This document shows positions 41,268 through 50,954 of a stretch of 54,266 nucleotides of DNA, in pieces. Source of the DNA: Planctomycetota bacterium (GTDB lineage: Bacteria; Planctomycetota; Phycisphaerae; Sedimentisphaerales; Anaerobacaceae); contig JAGMDR010000071.1 in NCBI GenBank assembly GCA_023128595.1, positions 1 to 54,266 on the forward strand, given 5' to 3'. The position numbers and the translations under genes were made by a program. Numbering within the stretch: the stretch's first letter is position 1; every line of letters begins with the position of its first letter. Under the pieces are notes generated by a model. The model searched no databases. It saw only the letters and a list, made by a program, of their open reading frames with translations, and was not told the origin of the DNA.

Positions 41268-42938
41268 TCAAAAGATATTACGCCGAACGCGGCACTTAGC
41301 GCGCCAGGCAAACAACAGGCCCACTCCCGTTTGAACGCAGACGGGAATAAGGAAGGCAAGCAGGCCTGCGCCGGGCCCGGGACCTCCGAGCACGAAAAAC
41401 ACGCCTGAGAAAGAACGCAGCGCGCCACAGCAAAGAAATGGAAATCCCATACAGACACCGAGCGTCACGGCCACCGCCGCACTGGTCCTTTTCATGCGAG
41501 CGCTGCAGTACAGACCAAGGCCACTGACGAAGATGGCCGAACCCGCCAGCGTGGCCAGGTAACCGATTACATAGAAGTCCGGAAGCTCTGGTCCTGATTC
41601 GCTGAATGCGGTGGTCAAATAGAAAGCGAGCAGCAATAGAATAATGAAGAACAGCATCGGCAGGTTTCTGCGGAATGCCGCGATACCTTTGCCTCGCACT
41701 ATCTCCCAATCGTCTAACGGCGTTGCCAGGAGTATGGGCCAGGTCCGCGACTCCTTTTCACGAGTGATGCTCGCTGCCGAGAGGACCGCCATACGTACTA
41801 TTAGGAGCACCATCAGTATGTTCGCAAGCATCAACGTCAAGACGGTGCCGAATCCAAGATCAAATGCACACGAGACAATCGCGGCCACAACTATGACGCC
41901 CAGCGCGATGTAAGCGACAATGTTTGCCGTGTTGTCTTGAAAGAAGGGCTTGCGCATCTCTTTCCAGACAACGGGTGATCCCTCGAGGCGTTTTATTTGG
42001 CCGTCTTGGCGAGTGGGCGCCTTACTTTTTTTCCGAGCGGACCGTTTCTCGGCGCCGCCAAAGGCCGCCGTCAACGCGATCCCGCGCACACGCCCGATGG
42101 CCAGGCACAGCACGCCGACGCTCGCAGAGAGCATAATCGCACAGTGCAGCGGCCAGGAAGAGAAAACTCCCACGTTTCTCGGAATCGAGAGCATTACGTA
42201 ACTGCGGATAAGCATAGCCCCCAAGGGATTGACCAGGAAGTCTATCGCCTGGGCAAACCTGCTGCTAAATACACCTTGTCTCGACAGCAATCCGACCAGG
42301 CCCGGAACAACAGCGAAGGCCATCACATATCCAATCACGATTACCAGAACAACATTGTAAGCATGGCGGAAAGTCATCGACAAAAGCAGGCTAAGTGAGC
42401 CTAAAAAAACGGCGGCGGTCAACGTTATACACAGGCTCGAAACAACATAATCCCACGGTACGCCTCCAAAGACGCGGATAATCGCCAGCAGGGGCAGGCT
42501 GATTCCCAATAGCAGGGTCGTCTGGAGCAGCTTGCTCAGGAGCTTGCCCATAACGATTTGCAGGCTGTTGATGGGCGTGGTCATCAGCACACCGAGTGTG
42601 CGCTGCCGAATTTCCTCGCCGATGGATGTGCTGAGCATAACAACTGCTATCAACTGAGCGGCGACAAACTGAAACCATATTATCGTGGTGATGACATGCT
42701 TACCGACTTCGGGCATGCGCGAGGCCTGAAAAGCAGGCGAACCGGAACCGGGAAATGCGACGCTAATAAGCCACACGTATATAATGAAGAGACCCAGCAG
42801 TACGATGTACGCGGAACGCAAGGCGTAGTTTCGGCGTCTGCGGCTGGAGACTCGCAGCTCTTTTTCGAAGATTGGTCCGGTCAGCCAGGAGAGGCCCGGA
42901 AGCAATGAAAGAACATTTGTCAAAGCACCACTCATCAT
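41268..42938 (-). CDS. ABC-2 type permease, subtype B (paralogue 2 of 5)
   Basis: This protein has 556 residues from the ATG at 42938; an alternative ATG is at 42935 and a TTG at 42950, and none has a clear ribosome site. It has LTGPIFEKELRVSSRRRRNY, then STSIGEEIRQRTLGVLMTTP in the first half. The second half has GSPVVWKEMRKPFFQDNT and TREKESRTWPILLATPLDDWE. It ends AWRAKCRVRRNIF. The second half shares closest identity with paralogue 3. The gap to the next permease is only a few bases, so translational coupling is likely. The substrate and direction are unknown; ABC-2 proteins mostly export. Confidence 0.84.
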   Translation of the reverse strand: MMSGALTNVLSLLPGLSWLTGPIFEKELRVSSRRRRNYALRSAYIVLLGLFIIYVWLISVAFPGSGSPAFQASRMPEVGKHVITTIIWFQFVAAQLIAVVMLSTSIGEEIRQRTLGVLMTTPINSLQIVMGKLLSKLLQTTLLLGISLPLLAIIRVFGGVPWDYVVSSLCITLTAAVFLGSLSLLLSMTFRHAYNVVLVIVIGYVMAFAVVPGLVGLLSRQGVFSSRFAQAIDFLVNPLGAMLIRSYVMLSIPRNVGVFSSWPLHCAIMLSASVGVLCLAIGRVRGIALTAAFGGAEKRSARKKSKAPTRQDGQIKRLEGSPVVWKEMRKPFFQDNTANIVAYIALGVIVVAAIVSCAFDLGFGTVLTLMLANILMVLLIVRMAVLSAASITREKESRTWPILLATPLDDWEIVRGKGIAAFRRNLPMLFFIILLLLAFYLTTAFSESGPELPDFYVIGYLATLAGSAIFVSGLGLYCSARMKRTSAAVAVTLGVCMGFPFLCCGALRSFSGVFFVLGGPGPGAGLLAFLIPVCVQTGVGLLFAWRAKCRVRRNIF

Positions 42939-42953
42939 CAGTTCAAGCAAACA

Positions 42954-44780
42954 TCAGAAGATATTACGCCGAAAGCGACACTTCGCCCGCCAGGCAAAAA
43001 GAAATCCGAAGAAGACGTAGACCAGCATACTGATTGCCAGGACAGCGGTTGTGGACCCGATATCGAGGTTTCCGTCCAACCAGTTGTATCTGAGGCTGCC
43101 CAGGTCCGCCCGCGCGTTATACCTGCCGCTGGCCCCGCTTATAATAACCCCGGCCTGCACCGCAGGATTAGCGAACACGCAAGACTGGGCAATGTACTTG
43201 TTGCGACTGACCGCTCCTATCAGTCCGAGCACCGATGGGACAATCACCCAAAGCACAAAGGCCAGGCCAAACGCAGTCACCACCGCCGAGGTCGTCCGCC
43301 TAAAACGCGAGCTGAAATACAGACCGGAACACGTCAGGAACACCACCAGCCAAATAACAAGCATAGACAGATGCACCATCGCAATTACGTGGATATATCC
43401 CACGAGAACAAACACTACAACGTGTCCGGCCAACAGGAGCCAGACCGGCAGGCATCGGCGAAATACGGCAACCGCCTTTCCACTAAGTATCCGCCAGTCG
43501 TCCATGGACGTCGCCAGCAAAATAGGCCAGGCCCGAGACTCCTTCTCCACTGTGATACTGCTCGCAGAAAGAACTATGTGAAATATCATAGCGATCGATA
43601 CGAACACCACAGTGTAAGAGATATGAGTGAAATTCTCATCGAGGTACCCTTCGTGTGCCCAGACGGCATAAGTCGCCAGCAGAGCAACAATAGTCACCAC
43701 AAGCCCAATGAGGCTGTTCCTTCCTTCGACACCCCGAATCAGCGGAGCCCTCAGATCTTTCCACAGGACCGGTGAGCCCCTTACGCGCCTGACCACGCCG
43801 ACGGCATCTTCGCTTTGTGCAGGCTCCAAGGACGACTTCCCTCCTCTTCGGCGGCGTTTGCGCTTTGAAGTATGCTCGAGCTGTCCGACCACCTGCCGCA
43901 GCGCCACCTTTCGCACGATACCCGCGCACAGGGCCATCAACAACACCGACAAACCTAACATAAATGCACAATGCAGCGGCCAATAGAACCAAGCCACGCC
44001 GGCCGGTAAGCCCGGAGACATCAATCCCGCAGTGTTGCGAGAAATCGCGTAAAAAGGGCTGAAATGTGACAGAACATGCCAGAAAACCGGATAAGAACCC
44101 ATTTGAGGGCCCCGTCCGAAGATCATCGGCGCCATCAGCACACCGCCGATTATTGTCGGGAGCAAGCCAAATAAAAAGCCAACGGTGACAGTCGTTTTGA
44201 TGATGACGACATACGCCCGGCGGTTGTTTATCGAGAAGAATAAACTCAGCGTCCCGGTGAAGATTGCAGCCGTCAGCGTTATACAAAGGCTCGACAGAAC
44301 GTAACCCCACGCCACCCCCCCGAAGACGCGGACAATCGCCAGCAGCGGCAGGCTGATGGCCAGCAGCAATATCAACTGGAGCAGCTTGCTGCAGACCTTT
44401 CCCATGACTATCTGAAAGCCGTTGATCGGGGTCGTCATAAGCAGGCCGAGCGTGCGGTTGTAGATTTCGTCGCTGATGGACGTACTGAGCATAACAATGG
44501 CGATCAACTGCGTCGCGGCGAACTGAAATCCGACTATTGTGCTGATGATGATCTTGCCGGCCACGGCCATTCGGGACTTCTGAAATGTCGTGGACACTTG
44601 AGGCTCGACCACGCTGAGCCAGACAATGACAACAAAGACAGTCAAGAGAATCACGTACATAAACCTCAGGAGGTAGTTCCGCTTTCTACGGGCCGAGACG
44701 CGGAGCTCCTTGCCAAAGAGTGGGCCGGTCAGCCGGGCGGGGTTGAACAATTTCCAGAAGCTGGTCAATGCCGTATTCAT
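42954..44780 (-). CDS. ABC-2 type permease, subtype A (paralogue 1 of 5)
   Basis: This 608-residue protein is the first of the array after the ATPase. MNTALTSFWKLF precedes LTGPLFGKELRVSARRKRNY. The two ABC-2 patterns are STSISDEIYNRTLGLLMTTP and TVEKESRAWPILLATSMDDW. A charged linker with SKRKRRRRGGKSS separates the halves, around residue 310. The end is AWRAKCRFRRNIF. About 12 membrane segments are visible. It is most like paralogues 4 and 5 in its first half. With the ATPase 55 bases upstream it could form a complete ABC-2 exporter as a fused two-domain subunit with two ATPase copies. Confidence 0.86.
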   Translation of the reverse strand: MNTALTSFWKLFNPARLTGPLFGKELRVSARRKRNYLLRFMYVILLTVFVVIVWLSVVEPQVSTTFQKSRMAVAGKIIISTIVGFQFAATQLIAIVMLSTSISDEIYNRTLGLLMTTPINGFQIVMGKVCSKLLQLILLLAISLPLLAIVRVFGGVAWGYVLSSLCITLTAAIFTGTLSLFFSINNRRAYVVIIKTTVTVGFLFGLLPTIIGGVLMAPMIFGRGPQMGSYPVFWHVLSHFSPFYAISRNTAGLMSPGLPAGVAWFYWPLHCAFMLGLSVLLMALCAGIVRKVALRQVVGQLEHTSKRKRRRRGGKSSLEPAQSEDAVGVVRRVRGSPVLWKDLRAPLIRGVEGRNSLIGLVVTIVALLATYAVWAHEGYLDENFTHISYTVVFVSIAMIFHIVLSASSITVEKESRAWPILLATSMDDWRILSGKAVAVFRRCLPVWLLLAGHVVVFVLVGYIHVIAMVHLSMLVIWLVVFLTCSGLYFSSRFRRTTSAVVTAFGLAFVLWVIVPSVLGLIGAVSRNKYIAQSCVFANPAVQAGVIISGASGRYNARADLGSLRYNWLDGNLDIGSTTAVLAISMLVYVFFGFLFAWRAKCRFRRNIF

Positions 44781-44835
44781 AAGCGTTTGTCTTGCCGGGC
44801 ATTATCGTCGGGGCAGAGTGACTTACCGGCCGCAC

Positions 44836-45762
44836 TTAATGAACTATACCCTTGGTCAACTGCAGGAACGCATCATCAAGTTTGAGCTGTTCGGGCTGGA
44901 GGAAAGTAACATCCAGGCCGCCGTTAACAAGCGTCCGGGCGATAATACCGTCGCCTTCCTGGTCGTCGCCGAAGGTCACGGAGATGTAGTCGTCGATGAC
45001 CTGAACCTGGCGTATCTGGGGCAGTGCGGAGAGCAGCTCGACGGCTTTATCCTGATTATTGGCCACCTGTACGCGGACCTTGCTTTCAATTCCAAGGCGC
45101 GGGCGAATTTCTTCCAAGGTCCCGCTAAAGACCATGCGCCCGTGCTCGATAATGCCGACGTGGTCGCAGATTTCCTCGAGCTCGCTGAGGATATGGCTGG
45201 AGATCATTATGGTCTTTCCCATGCGCTTGAGCTCGCGGAGCAGCTCCCTGATTTCGATCCTCGCACGTGGGTCGAGGCCGCTGGCCGGCTCATCCAGGAT
45301 CAGCACCTTGGGATCGTGGATGAGCACCCGTGCCAAGCCGAGCCGTTGCTGCATACCGCGTGAGAGGCTGTCAACTGTGGCGCTTCGCTTGGACTGCAGG
45401 TCGGTCAGCTCGAGGACGCCGTCCACGATGGACTTGCGTTTTTTGCGTTCTATTGCAAAGGCGGCCGCGAAGAACTCAAGGTACTCAAAGACCTTGAGGT
45501 CGTCGTAAACGCCCATAAAATCGGGCATATAGCCGACCAGTTTGCGGACCTTTTTGCCCTTCTTTCTGACATCCAGGCCGTCGATGAAGGCAGTCCCGTG
45601 CGTGGGCTCCAGGAGCGTGACGAGAATGCGCATAGTGGTGGTTTTGCCGGCCCCGTTCGGACCGATGAAGCCGAATATATCGCCCTGCTGAATTGTTAAA
45701 TTGAGGTTGGCAACAGCGGTCAAGCTGCCATAGTCCTTACTCAGATTCTTGGTTTTGATCAT
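44836..45762 (-). CDS. ABC-2 type transporter ATP-binding protein (GldA-like)
   Basis: This 308-residue ATPase reads from the ATG at 45762. Walker A is GPNGAGKT at 34-41, the signature is LSRGMQQR at 133-140, and Walker B is VLILDE at 153-158. The D-loop SGLDPRAR and H-loop ISSHILSE follow. The 70-residue C-terminal extension is the DUF4162-like domain of ABC-2 exporters. AGGAAACAGGAA before the ATG supports the start. A frame reaching 45852 runs into the upstream gene and lacks similarity. The gene overlaps the end of the upstream membrane protein by 26 bases. It is the only GldA-type ATPase next to five permeases, so it probably serves all of them. Confidence 0.93.
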   Translation of the reverse strand: MIKTKNLSKDYGSLTAVANLNLTIQQGDIFGFIGPNGAGKTTTMRILVTLLEPTHGTAFIDGLDVRKKGKKVRKLVGYMPDFMGVYDDLKVFEYLEFFAAAFAIERKKRKSIVDGVLELTDLQSKRSATVDSLSRGMQQRLGLARVLIHDPKVLILDEPASGLDPRARIEIRELLRELKRMGKTIMISSHILSELEEICDHVGIIEHGRMVFSGTLEEIRPRLGIESKVRVQVANNQDKAVELLSALPQIRQVQVIDDYISVTFGDDQEGDGIIARTLVNGGLDVTFLQPEQLKLDDAFLQLTKGIVH

Positions 45763-47950
45763 TTCCTGTTTCCTCGTTTTGTTCTCTGGGAAAAACGACA
45801 AGCCTCGCCAGTTGGATGTGGTCGTATTTGCACGAACGGGCGTCAACGGCAAAGGAGACGGGGGCCTGAACGTACTCTACGCAGACAACAGCGGCCCCGT
45901 GCTCAAGATAAGCACTGATCGCCTGGGTACGCTGCATAGAACCCTGAGCAAAGAATGCGTCCTCCCGTTTGAATGAATCGGAATAGCCGGACGAGCGGCC
46001 GCCATAGTAAGAATTACGAAGGCGGTTCGCGTCATAACTGCGCCAGGTGGTTACGTTGCGTAAGGCGCCGCGGAACTGCTTATTGGCCTCTGGCGGCACC
46101 GTGCCGAAGCTGATTCCTCTATCGCCGTCGAAGAGAACATAGCCGCTTAGTATCGGGGCATCGGATTCATTGGAGATATTGACGATGATTTCATCGCCGC
46201 TGCGTTCAACCTGGGCGGTGTAAGGCAGCCGCTCCAGAGGCGATTCGTTGAGCAGACACTGGATGGTCCAGATATTGATGGGCAGTGATTCCGGTCGATT
46301 GCCCCCGTCGTCCTGCTCGCAGTAAATCCTTCTGGCGCTGCCTTCTCGTTGATACGACCAAATTGACTGCTGTGTGGGGGCGATGCCTGACCACCACTGG
46401 TTTTTCTTGAGGTTTTTGAGCCTGTAATCGTCGCTGCGTGGGGCGAACAGGCCGCAATAATTCGTGGACCACGCCAGGCTGTTGTTTTCAATCCCGTCGA
46501 GCACGGAAACCACCCTCATCTCCATTTCCCCCCCTCGCAGGAACTCAACCCCGTAATAGGCGCCGACTGTGAACAGGGCGATCCAGAAGGTGCAGGTCAG
46601 CCAGGTCAGCGGAAGGCGGCCCTTGCCTTTGAGTATTATGTAGTCGAACGGTCCGAGCAAGACCGCCAGAACGGTCAGCAGGAGAATTACCCACCAGATG
46701 CTCAAGGGGCGAATTCCCTTGTAGAGGTAATTCATAACGGCGTTGTTTGCCGCCTGGGCGAGGCCGACTTCGTAATGACTGATGTTCTGCGAAGTCTGGC
46801 CGCTGCGGGTGGCATCCTCTGCGAATTCGATGGTCCGAAGCGGGAGCATCAGGTCACGCTGATTACGGCTGCGACGACTTGGCCTGCTGTCGCGGGGAAA
46901 AGCACCCCCGGCAGTCTGCGGATGATCATCCTCCAGGACGGCAGTGATGCGGTTGACCCAGAACTCAGAAGATTTTGCCCTTTGTCTGTCGGTCATCGTC
47001 GAAGGGTCAAAGGCCAAAACACCTGCCCGGCCGAAACCTGCATAGCCGACTGCAAAGAGGCACTCATCCGCCTCGGAACTGTCGGTATAACACAGGCCGG
47101 CAGTCGGCTTCGCCAGAAGGGGCCAGCCTGCAACTGTTTCGGATTCGCCGGGATCGAGATCCCATTTCCGAAGCATTTGTGGATCGACAGTAATCTCTTT
47201 TACCTGCCGGGCCTCAACCGGAAGCAACTGGCCAATGGGGTTGTTGGCCGGCAGCGGATGGCTTCCCAGGACGAGCAAGAGCCGCCCCCCGTTTGAGATC
47301 CATTGCGCAATTGCATTCAATTGGTGCGGATTGAACTGGTTCCAGTCGGGGTCGTAGAGAATCAGCAGGTCAAGGCTGACAAAGCCCGTCCAGTCCCATG
47401 GAACCATCCGAGGCAATTTGTCTCCGAGATATACCCTTCCCCGCCCCCCTTGCCGCTGCCGGCAGACGGACTGCTTTGGTAGCCTCAGCAAGCCGAATTT
47501 GCTGCCGCCAACGTGCCCTATCAACATATCGTTTTCAGTAACTGCCGTGAGCATACGATCTCTCGTAGTGCGGCCCCAGAGGTCGTACTTCTGGTCCCAG
47601 ACCGTTCTGCCTCGTTTTGCATCGATGAGATTGATACTGCATCTGTCGGCGGCAAAGGCAAACTTTGTCACGAGGGGCAGGTGCAGGTAAATATCCGGCG
47701 TCAGTACAAACCTGTGCCTGATGTTTAGAGTGTTCAGGCCGTCCTGCGGAGCCGAGAGTATTACGGCGCCGGCGAACGGCTCGGCAAGTGTGCTGCCGAT
47801 ACCGATCTCGACCGGCGTCCACTGCATGGGACGGTAGCAGCCGCCCCATCCGCAGAAGAAGTCAACATTGAAGGGCGACTCCTCTGCCGAGCAGGCTCCC
47901 GCAAGCGCCAGAATCAAAACCGCCAATAAAGCTGGGCAAACGCGTAACAT
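45737..47950 (-). CDS. Large exported membrane protein of the MoxR/BatA/ABC-2 operon
   Basis: This 737-residue protein has a signal peptide at 1-22 (VCPALLAVLILALAGAC; the cysteine may be lipidated) and a large outer region of about 390 residues. That region includes DLLILYDPDWNQFNPHQLNAIAQWISNGGRLLLVLG, a Rossmann-like segment similar to the GATase1-like domains of GldG/BatA neighbours. Two or three membrane helices follow at about 418-475 (IWWVILLLTVLAVLLGPFDY). A soluble C-terminal domain has beta-sandwich character. GGGAG five bases before the ATG at 47950 decides the start against a TTG/ATG further up. It is probably a partner of the ABC-2 exporter. The exact role is unknown. Confidence 0.75.
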   Translation of the reverse strand: MLRVCPALLAVLILALAGACSAEESPFNVDFFCGWGGCYRPMQWTPVEIGIGSTLAEPFAGAVILSAPQDGLNTLNIRHRFVLTPDIYLHLPLVTKFAFAADRCSINLIDAKRGRTVWDQKYDLWGRTTRDRMLTAVTENDMLIGHVGGSKFGLLRLPKQSVCRQRQGGRGRVYLGDKLPRMVPWDWTGFVSLDLLILYDPDWNQFNPHQLNAIAQWISNGGRLLLVLGSHPLPANNPIGQLLPVEARQVKEITVDPQMLRKWDLDPGESETVAGWPLLAKPTAGLCYTDSSEADECLFAVGYAGFGRAGVLAFDPSTMTDRQRAKSSEFWVNRITAVLEDDHPQTAGGAFPRDSRPSRRSRNQRDLMLPLRTIEFAEDATRSGQTSQNISHYEVGLAQAANNAVMNYLYKGIRPLSIWWVILLLTVLAVLLGPFDYIILKGKGRLPLTWLTCTFWIALFTVGAYYGVEFLRGGEMEMRVVSVLDGIENNSLAWSTNYCGLFAPRSDDYRLKNLKKNQWWSGIAPTQQSIWSYQREGSARRIYCEQDDGGNRPESLPINIWTIQCLLNESPLERLPYTAQVERSGDEIIVNISNESDAPILSGYVLFDGDRGISFGTVPPEANKQFRGALRNVTTWRSYDANRLRNSYYGGRSSGYSDSFKREDAFFAQGSMQRTQAISAYLEHGAAVVCVEYVQAPVSFAVDARSCKYDHIQLARLVVFPREQNEETGNDQNQESE

Positions 47951-47981
47951 GCTAACTCCCACCGAAAGCAACATTTATGTA

Positions 47982-49949
47982 TCAAATTCGTACCTTACGA
48001 TTATATATCAGCCACTCCAGACATGCAAGAATTAAAACCAAGCCTACGAGAAAGGGCCACAGCGGCAGATTCGCGCGGGTCACGGCGCTTTCCCGGGCCT
48101 GTACCTGCTGGCCTGAGAGCACGATTTCGCGCCGAGGCCCGATATTGCTTTCGAGCGGATCGAGCAGATTGACGGCAAAGAGCCTCGGTAACTGTTGGGA
48201 GATTCTGAGCCCGTAGATGCCCACGCGGTCGGTGCCGGGAAAGCGAATAGTGCCCGCAGAACTTGCCTTGATTTCGCTATCGGAGAAACCAGGCCCGTCA
48301 ATTGCGGCCGTAACGCCCGGAGCAAGCCCCTGAATAACGATAGGCTCGCCCACTTGGAGATTCACCTGCTGGTTTTGTCCGACCTGCATGCCGAGGAAAC
48401 TGACGGCGTTGTAACAGAACAAGACGAAGCTCGGTTCAAACGGCCAGGTGGTCTTTAGCACATCGAATCCGGCCAGAAGGAAGACGCTGCCTTTTCGGCG
48501 CAGCAGCGCCAGCGCAGGTGACTCATTGAACTCGGCAAGGACCTCTGCATCGCGCGGCAGGACCATCTTGTAACATTCTTGAGCAAAGAGATTCGTTAAG
48601 CTAACGTATTTGAGTACGGCGTGCTTGGGCCTCCAATCGACAATAACCTGGTTTTCGAGCTGCTCAGCGACCGAGACATCAATCTCGTTCGGCGGCCGGC
48701 CAAAAACCAGGTAGCGGCACTTGGGCAGTTTGGCCGGCAGATGATTGTCAAGTACGATAACGTCATAAGCCTTCTCGGCACTAAAATCGGAAATCCCATT
48801 AGCGTCGAATTGCGCCGGGGACATAAGATCCAGCCCGGCCAGCGGACAAGCCTTCAGCGCCAGCTCGAGGACCGTATTGCCGTTGGTAACAAGCAGGACC
48901 GAGAGCCTCTTGGGAGGTGACAGGATGGCCCACGCGGCATCGTCGCTCGCGAGCGAATCGCGCAGTAACTGCTTGACCTGAAGCACCCCGGCTTCGGCGT
49001 ACGAAAGGGCGAAATTGACCGCCACCTTGCCGGGTCCGGCATCATCCGAGTCGTCGCCGGTCTTTCCTGAAGGGATAGTAACGGATTTTACCGCACGAAC
49101 ATCGTTGTTTATGCTAAGCTGGACATCAGTCGTCGCCGGCTCGTCGCCATAATTGGCAACCGTGGCAAATACGTCAATCCGATCGGGGTCCTCGTATGAC
49201 CTTCTCGCCTGCATAGCCGTTACGCCGACATTCTCGGTCGATTCACCGATGCAATGGAAGGTCAATTCGTCGGTGCTGACCATAATCTCATCCAGGTCGT
49301 GTATCCGCCCATCGCTAAAGAGTATCATTTTTGCCGTTTCGCGCACACTTTGATTTTGTGGCTCCTCACCGGGCGCCTGTGCGAAGGCCTGAGCGACCAT
49401 GACCGCCTCGGCCAGAGCCGAATCACCATCGCCCGGCGCTATCCGGTCAATGGCGGCGATTAGCTGTCGCTTGTCGGCGGTGAAGTTGCACATAACCTTG
49501 GCGTGATTGTCGAAGCCGATGACCATTGTCTGGTCGCGGGCCCCGCGTAGAGAAAAGAAGGACTCGCCGCGGAGAGACTCAACGAACGTTCCGGCCTGTT
49601 TCTTGGCCTGGTCGAGCCGGGTCGGCTTGATGTCGGTAGCGCTCATACTTGCGGACCGGTCGATCAACAATACATACCGCCGTGCCCCGCCGGCGGTCAG
49701 CGCCAGTATCGGCGCGGCAAGGGCAAGTAAGAGCGCCAGCAACATCAATAACTGCAGGAGCAGCAGAATGTTGCGTCTGAGCCTTTGAAACGGGGCGTTG
49801 ACCTGCAGGTCCTGCACGGCCCGTTTCCACAGCAACGTGCTCGAGACAATCTGCTCGCGACGTTTGAGCTTGAGGAAGTACAGCAGCAGGAGCAGCGGCA
49901 CCGAAACCGCAGCGGCATAAAATGCTGTCAAAGGCGTCAGCCATTCCAT
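47982..49949 (-). CDS. BatA-like VWA-domain membrane protein
   Basis: This 655-residue protein reads from the ATG at 49949. The BatA N-terminal domain has a helix and LYFLKLKRREQIVSSTLLWKRA, about residues 23-44. A second membrane helix follows at about 62-85. The VWA domain opens with VLLIDRSASMSATD, near residue 95, giving the D-x-S-x-S metal site. A C-terminal GATase1-like stretch includes KAYDVIVLDNHLPAKLPKCRYLVFG, near 395. A last membrane helix and a short basic tail close it. The family is known from aerotolerance-type operons with MoxR and DUF58, as here. A frame extending to a TTG at 49964 exists but is less likely. Its partner is probably the DUF58 protein 34 bases upstream. Confidence 0.88.
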   Translation of the reverse strand: MEWLTPLTAFYAAAVSVPLLLLLYFLKLKRREQIVSSTLLWKRAVQDLQVNAPFQRLRRNILLLLQLLMLLALLLALAAPILALTAGGARRYVLLIDRSASMSATDIKPTRLDQAKKQAGTFVESLRGESFFSLRGARDQTMVIGFDNHAKVMCNFTADKRQLIAAIDRIAPGDGDSALAEAVMVAQAFAQAPGEEPQNQSVRETAKMILFSDGRIHDLDEIMVSTDELTFHCIGESTENVGVTAMQARRSYEDPDRIDVFATVANYGDEPATTDVQLSINNDVRAVKSVTIPSGKTGDDSDDAGPGKVAVNFALSYAEAGVLQVKQLLRDSLASDDAAWAILSPPKRLSVLLVTNGNTVLELALKACPLAGLDLMSPAQFDANGISDFSAEKAYDVIVLDNHLPAKLPKCRYLVFGRPPNEIDVSVAEQLENQVIVDWRPKHAVLKYVSLTNLFAQECYKMVLPRDAEVLAEFNESPALALLRRKGSVFLLAGFDVLKTTWPFEPSFVLFCYNAVSFLGMQVGQNQQVNLQVGEPIVIQGLAPGVTAAIDGPGFSDSEIKASSAGTIRFPGTDRVGIYGLRISQQLPRLFAVNLLDPLESNIGPRREIVLSGQQVQARESAVTRANLPLWPFLVGLVLILACLEWLIYNRKVRI

Positions 49950-49983
49950 AAATACACACTCCAAACAACGAGCTGCGCCGCAA

Positions 49984-50898
49984 TCAGCGGAGCAGCCGAA
50001 TCCGCCGCAGGTAATTCAGCACCAATGACTCCACCGAGTCGGCGGAGCTGGCCAGCACATAAACTGCTCCGCGGCGGGTACAAAAATCCTTCAACTCGTT
50101 ACAATAGGCGGTTAGGTTTCGCTTGTAGTACTTCGCCAGCGCGGCGCTTACGGTTATCTCAGCGACATCGGCGTCTTCGATGTCAATCAGTTTCAAATCG
50201 CCGCCGAGATCGGGCGAGAGCTCCTGTGCCGAGAGGACCTGGATAACGTAGAGGTCGTACTGCCTGCCGATAAGCCTTCGCAGGCCGGAATCATACCCTT
50301 CCTTAAACAGGAAGTCCGAGAGCACAATCATCACGCCGGAGCCGATGCGTCCGCCGACTACCTGCCGACAGGTGGTATCGAACTGCGAAAGCCCATCGCA
50401 TTCGGCGGTCAACAGGAAATCGGCCATTTGGTGAAGGTAGTTTCGGCCGCGCATGTTGGCAAGCTGGCCGGTCAGACCGTCCCCGAACATGCTCATACTT
50501 ACGCGATTGTTGTTGACTAAGCTGACATAACCCAGAGCAGCAGCGAGTTTCTTGATGAAAAGCTCCTTGGAAGGCTCTCCCATGCTCATCGAAGCACTGG
50601 CGTCGGCTACAATATGCACGGTCAGGTCCTGCTCCTCGAGAAAGAGCTTGAGGAACAACTGCTCCAGTCGGCCGTAGATGTTCCAGTCCACGAATCGCAG
50701 GTCATCGCCCACGACGTACGGACGATGGTCGGCAAATTCGACACTCTGGCCGTGGCGTTTGGATCGCCGCTCGCCCTGGAGTTTGCCCTGCAATATCTTG
50801 CGGCTCAGGACATCCAGCGCATCCAGCCGGGTCATAAACTCCGGATCGAGCAAATCCGTCAGTCTCTTTCGTGCAGTTGTTGCTTTAGTCTTCTCCAT
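49984..50898 (-). CDS. DUF58 domain protein
   Basis: This 304-residue cytoplasmic protein has the DUF58 hallmark FADHRPYVVGDDLRFVDWNIYGR, about residues 53-75. A VWA-like domain starts at LTVHIVADASASMSMGEPSK, near residue 95, keeping the D-x-S-x-S metal site. SDFLFKEGYDSGLRRLIGRQYDLYVIQVL, near 195, continues the Rossmann core. DUF58 proteins accompany MoxR ATPases and VWA membrane proteins, perhaps in metal insertion or complex assembly. The gene starts 56 bases after the MoxR stop. Length and motifs are normal. Confidence 0.93.
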   Translation of the reverse strand: MEKTKATTARKRLTDLLDPEFMTRLDALDVLSRKILQGKLQGERRSKRHGQSVEFADHRPYVVGDDLRFVDWNIYGRLEQLFLKLFLEEQDLTVHIVADASASMSMGEPSKELFIKKLAAALGYVSLVNNNRVSMSMFGDGLTGQLANMRGRNYLHQMADFLLTAECDGLSQFDTTCRQVVGGRIGSGVMIVLSDFLFKEGYDSGLRRLIGRQYDLYVIQVLSAQELSPDLGGDLKLIDIEDADVAEITVSAALAKYYKRNLTAYCNELKDFCTRRGAVYVLASSADSVESLVLNYLRRIRLLR

Positions 50899-50954
50899 AA
50901 CCGATCAAAAGCCGTCCCTTACTATTCAATACGCATGAGCAGCCACTATGTTGC

